From contig JAFGEV010000391.1 of NCBI GenBank assembly GCA_016931385.1, forward strand, positions 1 through 36,765: 36,765 nucleotides of DNA. The letters run 5' to 3'. The notes below the pieces were generated by a model. The model made no database searches, was not told the origin of the DNA, and saw nothing but the letters and a program-made list of their open reading frames with translations. The stretch comes from Prolixibacteraceae bacterium. Its GTDB lineage: Bacteria > Bacteroidota > Bacteroidia > Bacteroidales > Prolixibacteraceae. Made by a program: the position numbers and the translations under genes. Of this stretch, positions 33,016 through 36,765 are shown piece after piece; the stretch's first letter is position 1, and every line of letters begins with the position of its first letter.

Positions 33016-35031
33016 ATGAGCAATACAATCGTTAACAAAGCCGCCGACAATATTCGAATCCTGGCTGCTGCTATGGTAGAAAAAGCCAAGTCGGGTCACC
33101 CCGGAGGTGCAATGGGCGGCGCCGATTTTATAAACATCCTTTACAGCGAGTTTCTGAATTACGACCCATCGGATATGAAATGGGCAAACCGCGACCGTTT
33201 CTTTCTCGATCCCGGGCATATGTCGCCGATGCTTTATGCACAGTTAGCCCTGATTGGCAAATTCAGCATGGACGATTGTGCCAACTTCCGCCAATGGGGA
33301 AGCGTTACACCCGGCCATCCCGAAGTTGATGTTGAACGTGGCATTGAAAACACATCTGGGCCGCTCGGACAAGGTCATGTTATGGCCGTTGGAGCAGCCA
33401 TTGCCGAACGTTTTCTGGTTGCCCGATTTGGCGAATGGATGGCACACAAAACCTACACTTTTATTTCCGACGGCGGAATTCAGGAAGAAATTTCGCAGGG
33501 CGCCGGAAGGCTGGCAGGCCACCTTGGGCTCAGCAACCTTATCATGTTTTACGACTCGAACGACATACAGCTTTCGACAGGAACAGATTCAGTAACTTCG
33601 GAAGATACAGCAAAGAAATATGAAGCGTGGGGATGGAACGTAGTCACGATTAACGGAAACGATACCGACGAAATCCGCAGAGCATTAAAAGCAGCCAATG
33701 CCGAAACTGAAAAACCAACCCTGATTATTGGAAAAACCATCATGGGCAAAGGTGCAGTTAAAGACGACGGCAGCAACTACGAACGTCAATGTGCAACCCA
33801 TGGTATGCCCCTGGGTGAAGCGGGCGCTTCGTTCGAAAAATCGATTGCCAACCTAGGCGGTGACCCGGCAAATCCGTTTGTCATTTTTCCAGATGTTAAA
33901 GAATTGTATGCTAAACGTCAGGAAGAACAGATTAAAGCAGCTGCCCTGAAAAAAGCTGAACAATACAAATGGGAAGCTGAAAACCCCGAACTGGCAGCAA
34001 AATATAAAGCATTCTTCTCAAATGAAATACCAGCTATAGATTTTAGTGCAATTGAACAAAAAGCAGGTGTAGCTACCCGTGCGGCTTCAGCAACTGTACT
34101 TTCTGTTTTTGCTGAAAAATTGGAAAACATGGTTGTTTCATCAGCCGACCTTTCAAACTCGGATAAAACCGACGGGTTCCTGAAAAAAACCAAGGCCTTT
34201 GTTAAAGGTGATTTTTCAGGCCAGTTTCTGCAGGCCGGTGTTGCCGAATTAACCATGGCCTGTGTGATGAACGGTATGGCTTTGCATGGCGGTATAATAC
34301 CTGCCTGCGGAACCTTCTTCGTGTTCAGCGATTACATGAAACCCGCCGCGCGAATGGCTGCTTTAATGCAACTTCCGGTAAAATACATCTGGACACACGA
34401 TGCATTCCGCGTTGGTGAAGACGGCCCTACACACCAACCTGTTGAACAGGAAGCTCAGATCAGGTTATTGGAAAAACTACAGAACCACAAGCATAAAAAT
34501 TCGATGCTGGTTCTTCGTCCGGCCGATGGTAACGAAACAACAGTAGCCTGGGAAATGGCACTGGCAAATACTGATACCCCCAGTGCGCTGATCCTTTCTC
34601 GCCAGGGTATTAAGGATGTTACAACATACGAAACAGCCCAGGGCGCTAAAAAGGGCGCATACATCGTAAAAGATACCGCCGGTACGCCCGATGTAATTTT
34701 ACTGGCCAGCGGCTCTGAAGTAAGCACACTGGCAGCAGGAGCAGAATTACTGGAAAAAGACGGTGTAAAATGCCGCATTGTTTCCGTTCCTTCCGAAGGT
34801 TTATTCCGCACTCAGAGCAAAGAATACCAAAAGGAAGTTCTTCCTTGCGGCGTTAAAAAATTCGGACTCACGGCCGGTTTGCCTGTTACCCTTGAAGGGC
34901 TTGTAGGAGCAGACGGTATTGTCGCCGGAATGCCTTCGTTTGGCTATTCTGCACCTTTTAAAGTGCTTGATGAAAAACTCGGCTTCACTGGTGAGAATGT
35001 GTACAATAAAGTAAAAGAATTGTTGGGGTAA
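33016..35031 (+). CDS. tkt: Transketolase
   Basis: A 671-aa thiamine-diphosphate enzyme that moves two-carbon units between sugar phosphates in the non-oxidative pentose phosphate pathway. Visible landmarks are KSGHPGGAMGGADF (about 25-38), ENTSGPLGQGHVMAVG (about 112-127), a cofactor- and metal-binding stretch ISDGGIQEEISQGAG (the G-D-G of other families is S-D-G here) with FYDSNDIQLS, AGVAELTMACVMNGMALHGG holding the catalytic Glu, THDAFRVGEDGPTHQPVEQ and the C-terminal domain (LASGSEVSTL, VSVPSEGLF). The length is as expected. It is a single-gene unit with its own candidate promoter and terminator. Confidence 0.97.
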   Translation: MSNTIVNKAADNIRILAAAMVEKAKSGHPGGAMGGADFINILYSEFLNYDPSDMKWANRDRFFLDPGHMSPMLYAQLALIGKFSMDDCANFRQWGSVTPGHPEVDVERGIENTSGPLGQGHVMAVGAAIAERFLVARFGEWMAHKTYTFISDGGIQEEISQGAGRLAGHLGLSNLIMFYDSNDIQLSTGTDSVTSEDTAKKYEAWGWNVVTINGNDTDEIRRALKAANAETEKPTLIIGKTIMGKGAVKDDGSNYERQCATHGMPLGEAGASFEKSIANLGGDPANPFVIFPDVKELYAKRQEEQIKAAALKKAEQYKWEAENPELAAKYKAFFSNEIPAIDFSAIEQKAGVATRAASATVLSVFAEKLENMVVSSADLSNSDKTDGFLKKTKAFVKGDFSGQFLQAGVAELTMACVMNGMALHGGIIPACGTFFVFSDYMKPAARMAALMQLPVKYIWTHDAFRVGEDGPTHQPVEQEAQIRLLEKLQNHKHKNSMLVLRPADGNETTVAWEMALANTDTPSALILSRQGIKDVTTYETAQGAKKGAYIVKDTAGTPDVILLASGSEVSTLAAGAELLEKDGVKCRIVSVPSEGLFRTQSKEYQKEVLPCGVKKFGLTAGLPVTLEGLVGADGIVAGMPSFGYSAPFKVLDEKLGFTGENVYNKVKELLG

Positions 35032-35052
35032 ACACCCTTTGAAATAACTTAG

Positions 35053-35081
35053 AAGGCTGCCTGAGAGGGTGGCCTTTTTTT
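35053..35081 (+). terminator. Intrinsic terminator after transketolase
   Basis: A 9-bp stem (AAGGCTGCC with GGTGGCCTT, two G-U pairs, 6-nt loop) is followed by a T-run, 21 nt after the stop. Confidence 0.8.
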
Positions 35082-35102
35082 GTTAATCAATTTAAATTTA
35101 TG

Positions 35103-35124
35103 GTTTGAAAGGTGCGGTTTGCAA
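35103..35124 (+). repeat. Left copy of a 22-bp direct repeat bracketing the toxin-antitoxin patch
   Basis: This 22-mer (starting GTTTGAAAGG, ending GCGGTTTGCAA) recurs at 36492-36513 with one substitution (T to C at position 11), in the same orientation. The two copies enclose the truncated toxin module and higBA. Confidence 0.7.
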
Positions 35125-35189
35125 CCTATAATCCTCGCTAACAGGGGCGAGCAGGTGTATAGTCACCAATATTTTTAAAAACAATCTGA

Positions 35190-35217
35190 TTGTAAGAAAT
35201 TAATTTCTATAACTTTG
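35190..35217 (+). promoter_or_regulatory. Promoter of the antitoxin gene
   Basis: TTG (35190-35192), 17 bp, then TAACTTTG (35210-35217) fit the Bacteroidota consensus, 13 nt before the ATG. Confidence 0.5.
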
Positions 35218-35230
35218 AAAAAAAATCATT

Positions 35231-35443
35231 ATGGAAACCATCAGTATAAAATTAAAAAATAAAAATGCACTCAATATTCTAAAAAGCTTAGAAAAAGCAA
35301 AGATCATTTCATTGGTTAAAAAGAATGAAGCAAATTTTAAGAATCCTTCAAGTTTCAAAGGTGCAATTTCAAAAGACAGAGCCATACAACTTAGCAACGA
35401 AATAAATGAATCGAGAAACGAATGGGAAGAAAGGACTATCTGA
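35231..35443 (+). CDS. Antitoxin of a PIN-domain (VapBC-like) module
   Basis: A 70-aa protein beginning METISIKLKNKNALNILKSL, with helical segments and a charged C-terminus typical of small antitoxins whose tail wraps the toxin. It overlaps the start of a PIN-domain reading frame by 22 nt, the usual translational coupling of antitoxin and toxin. Its toxin has been cut to 23 codons, so this antitoxin has no local partner. The antitoxin assignment rests mainly on that arrangement; I cannot name its DNA-binding fold with certainty. Confidence 0.65.
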   Translation: METISIKLKNKNALNILKSLEKAKIISLVKKNEANFKNPSSFKGAISKDRAIQLSNEINESRNEWEERTI

Positions 35444-35493
35444 TTGATACTAATATTGCCATTTACTATTTTGGATTAACACTTGTAAGATAA
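35422..35493 (+). pseudogene. Truncated PIN-domain (VapC-like) toxin
   Basis: The frame begins ATG and reads MGRKDYLIDTNIAIYYFGLT before stopping at codon 24. The YLIDTNIAIYYF motif, with its first catalytic Asp, is the characteristic start of a PIN-domain RNase toxin, which normally runs to about 130 residues. I see none of the remaining PIN acidic residues in any frame of 35494-35633, so the rest is deleted or replaced rather than frameshifted. The protein cannot be an active nuclease. Confidence 0.75.
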
Positions 35494-35633
35494 CGTTGGA
35501 ACAAAAAAAAATTACATCGCATCCCCCTATCATACTATTCCAGATTGTTTCAACAAACAAGGGCGAGTTGGAAATGAAATCAATCTGAAAATGTGCATTT
35601 TTTAGTGGTTGTGCAACTGATATGCACCGTATT

Positions 35634-36002
35634 TTATTTTATTAATTGATAGTCCTTTATCAATAAATTGGCAGATAAATCAAGTCTTATTGTTAATTTT
35701 CGAATCATGTCAACTGTCAATTTTCGTTTTTTATTGAGTACTTCAGATACTCTGCTTTTTCCTCCAATCTCAGGAATTAAATCAACTTGTTTAATTTGCA
35801 TTTCCTCCATTCTAATCCAGATAGCTTCAATCGGGTCTGGAGCATCAATCGGATAGTGCTCATTCTCATAATTGTCGATTAATAAAGCCCAGATATCAGC
35901 TTCGTCACTCTCGGGTGTCCCAATTTTTGCATCAAAAAGTTCATCAAATCTTTGAAGGGCTTGTTGATAATCTTTCTCTGATTTTATAGGTTTAATGTTC
36001 AT
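35634..36002 (-). CDS. higA: HigA-type antitoxin (helix-turn-helix)
   Basis: A 122-aa antitoxin that should neutralise HigB and repress the operon. The N-terminal half is IKPIKSEKDYQQALQRFDEL with KIGTPESDEADIWALLIDNYE, as in COG5499 HigA proteins. The C-terminal half carries a helix-turn-helix (EAIWIRMEEMQIKQVDLIPE, IGGKSRVSEVLNKKRKLTVDMIRKL). I chose ATG 36000-36002, where the family's usual start MNIKPIKS lies. An alternative ATG at 36027-36029 would overlap the toxin end by 17 nt. The toxin gene precedes it, the order typical of higBA. Confidence 0.9.
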   Translation of the reverse strand: MNIKPIKSEKDYQQALQRFDELFDAKIGTPESDEADIWALLIDNYENEHYPIDAPDPIEAIWIRMEEMQIKQVDLIPEIGGKSRVSEVLNKKRKLTVDMIRKLTIRLDLSANLLIKDYQLIK

Positions 36003-36012
36003 GTCTATTACT

Positions 36013-36309
36013 TTAAATTGTTTCTGCATCTATTTTATCGTACTCTGTATGAGTGCCTATGAAGCGAATAAACATCCATTTTTTCTCGAAATTTATCCGG
36101 GTAACCAATCTATAGGCATTTCCGTTGATGTTAAAAACAATTCGTCCGCCTTTTATAACACTCGCAGAAGAATATGTCTTTTTTACATCACTCGGACTTT
36201 TCCAATCAGCATTCATTGCTGTGTCAAACCAAGTTTTAAGATATTGCTCACAATCAGCATGTTTTTCCCAATAATCTCTAAGTGTACCTTTTGAAAATAT
36301 TCGTTTCAT
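36013..36309 (-). CDS. higB: HigB-type mRNA interferase toxin
   Basis: A 98-aa toxin of the HigB family (RelE-like fold, PF09907). It begins MKRIFSKGTLRDYWEKHADC and contains the landmarks WFDTAMNADWKSPSDVKKTY, VIKGGRIVFNINGNAYRLVTRINF and KKWMFIRFIGTHTEYDKIDAETI, all normal for the family, and has full length. HigB toxins cleave mRNA on the ribosome. The antitoxin higA follows directly downstream. A candidate promoter and a palindromic operator lie just upstream. Confidence 0.92.
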   Translation of the reverse strand: MKRIFSKGTLRDYWEKHADCEQYLKTWFDTAMNADWKSPSDVKKTYSSASVIKGGRIVFNINGNAYRLVTRINFEKKWMFIRFIGTHTEYDKIDAETI

Positions 36310-36327
36310 CTTAAATTATTAGCGGAA

Positions 36328-36369
36328 CAAAAATAAAAATAAATTCTCTAATCGAGAACTAATTGTTCT
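36328..36369 (-). promoter_or_regulatory. Candidate promoter and operator of higBA
   Basis: On the minus strand TATTTTTG (36328-36335) matches TAnnTTTG, 19 nt before the toxin ATG. Twenty base pairs upstream is the palindrome AGAACTAATTGTTCT (36355-36369), with a further GAACTAA at 36378-36384. A repressor bound there would cover the -33 region, which would suit HigA autoregulation. This is inference. Confidence 0.4.
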
Positions 36370-36491
36370 TATTTTGGGAACTAACATTATACCTAATAGA
36401 GGAGGGATTGATGATTTTGCAGGTGTGCAAAGTGATGGTACAACTTGTTTCGTTTTATTGTTTATCAATATTTTTGAATTACAAATTCACA

Positions 36492-36513
36492 GTTTGAAAG
36501 GCGCGGTTTGCAA
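36492..36513 (+). repeat. Right copy of the 22-bp direct repeat
   Basis: It differs from 35103-35124 by one base. The copies are 1389 bp apart, start to start. Confidence 0.7.
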
Positions 36514-36625
36514 AATCGAAGCAGTCTTTGCGAACATCTCTTGTAGCTTGATGTTTATTAGATCATCTCAAATGAAAAAAAGAAAAAACAACCCGTTAAT
36601 CCCTGTATCCCAGTCATTAGCCATT

Positions 36626-36667
36626 GGATACTGGATATTGGATATTGGATATTGGATATTGGTTGTT
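36626..36667 (+). repeat. 7-bp tandem repeat array
   Basis: Six units: GGATACT, then four exact GGATATT, then GGTTGTT. Such heptamer arrays could change in copy number by slippage. A degenerate trace of similar text (CCAATATCAAATATCC, opposite sense) lies near 19271-19286. Confidence 0.85.
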
Positions 36668-36689
36668 GGTTTATTTTGTGTCCATGCCT

Positions 36690-36719
36690 AAATAACGTTG
36701 ACCGAATTAGACGTTATTT
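36690..36719 (-). terminator. Hairpin at the end of the right-edge gene
   Basis: A perfect 9-bp stem (AAATAACGT with ACGTTATTT, 12-nt loop) lies right at the stop of the partial minus-strand frame. The trailing T content is low, so it is only a weak terminator candidate. Confidence 0.4.
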
Positions 36720-36765
36720 TATTCTTTTTCGTATTCATCAAATTTAACTGATGATGATGATTTTC
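36719..36765 (-). CDS. C-terminal tip of a gene cut by the right edge
   Basis: On the minus strand the frame enters from the right edge and ends KSSSSVKFDEYEKE at a TAA (36719-36721). Only about 14 codons are visible, so the family cannot be identified and even the coding status is uncertain. The hairpin at its end and the acidic tail support a real gene end. Confidence 0.3.
   Translation of the reverse strand, partial: KSSSSVKFDEYEKE

Larger units (their letters stand above)
36310..36718. other. Intergenic region right of higBA
   Basis: These 409 bp hold the higBA promoter region, the right 22-bp repeat, a 7-bp tandem array and a hairpin. A 105-codon plus-strand frame (36374-36691) runs through the array and has no recognisable domain, so I do not call it a gene. 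Confidence 0.55.

Noticed and set aside
35494-35633. Frameshifted remainder of the PIN toxin
   Set aside because: No frame in this stretch shows further PIN acidic motifs; the best alternative frame encodes unrelated residues.
36626-36667. Possible CRISPR-like array
   Set aside because: The unit is only 7 bp with no spacers, so it is a simple tandem repeat.
36374-36691. A 105-codon plus-strand frame past higBA
   Set aside because: It starts within the operator region, crosses the 22-bp repeat and ends through the heptamer array; no domain.

Overview
This window looks like chromosomal DNA from a member of the Bacteroidota, probably class Bacteroidia. I cannot name a genus. Supporting evidence is a giant hybrid two-component regulator with propeller repeats, a secreted protein ending in a T9SS-type sorting domain, promoter elements close to the Bacteroidota consensus (TTTG, about 20 bp, TAnnTTTG), a one-piece tmRNA whose tag reads GEENFALAA, and AT-rich intergenic DNA with little obvious Shine-Dalgarno signal.

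Layout. 1-5455: a LamG-type secreted protein cut by the left edge, divergent from a 1350-aa hybrid two-component regulator. 5456-6358: a gene-poor strip with a decayed reading frame, a short second copy of the ssrA 3' end, a strong hairpin terminator and the tmRNA gene ssrA. 6438-9545: a secreted DUF4380-like protein, a leader-like gap containing an orphan minus-strand terminator, then a membrane LytTR regulator followed 3 nt later by the tRNA-modifying methyltransferase mnmD. 9822-11749: a cytoplasmic and a lipoprotein FKBP isomerase in tandem, then a DUF3127 OB-fold protein with an SSB-like acidic tail. 11803-17436: a 1877-aa soluble hybrid histidine kinase with ten PAS domains, a GAF domain and a Gln-rich heptad-repeat linker. 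17562-19075: a small basic repeat protein, a zinc-ribbon protein and a tail-less SSB. 19321-20978: an ECF sigma factor, its probable membrane anti-sigma partner and a divergent DUF6249-like membrane protein. Both transcription units carry the same promoter (TTGTAACC, 15 bp, CGTCAAA). 21107-26351: a DUF218/YdcF protein, a DUF554 protein, an AmgK-like kinase fused to a RapZ C-terminal domain, and polyphosphate kinase. 26421-32842: an AraC regulator with a membrane sensor, then an envelope operon (outer-membrane barrel, RND/MMPL exporter, LolA-like periplasmic protein) and a DUF2141 protein. 33016-35031: transketolase. 35103-36513: a toxin-antitoxin patch (antitoxin with a truncated PIN toxin, then an intact higBA) bracketed by 22-bp direct repeats. 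A 7-bp tandem repeat and the tail of a gene cut by the right edge follow.

How it works together. Most of the window is housekeeping and envelope biology: ribosome rescue, wobble-base modification, protein folding, sugar-phosphate and polyphosphate metabolism, and lipid or envelope export. Several signalling proteins are interleaved with it. I do not see a CRISPR array, an intact insertion sequence or a recognisable anti-phage island. The most specific new observations are the matched ECF promoters, the kinase-RapZ fusion, the ssrA 3'-end duplication and the bracketed toxin-antitoxin patch.
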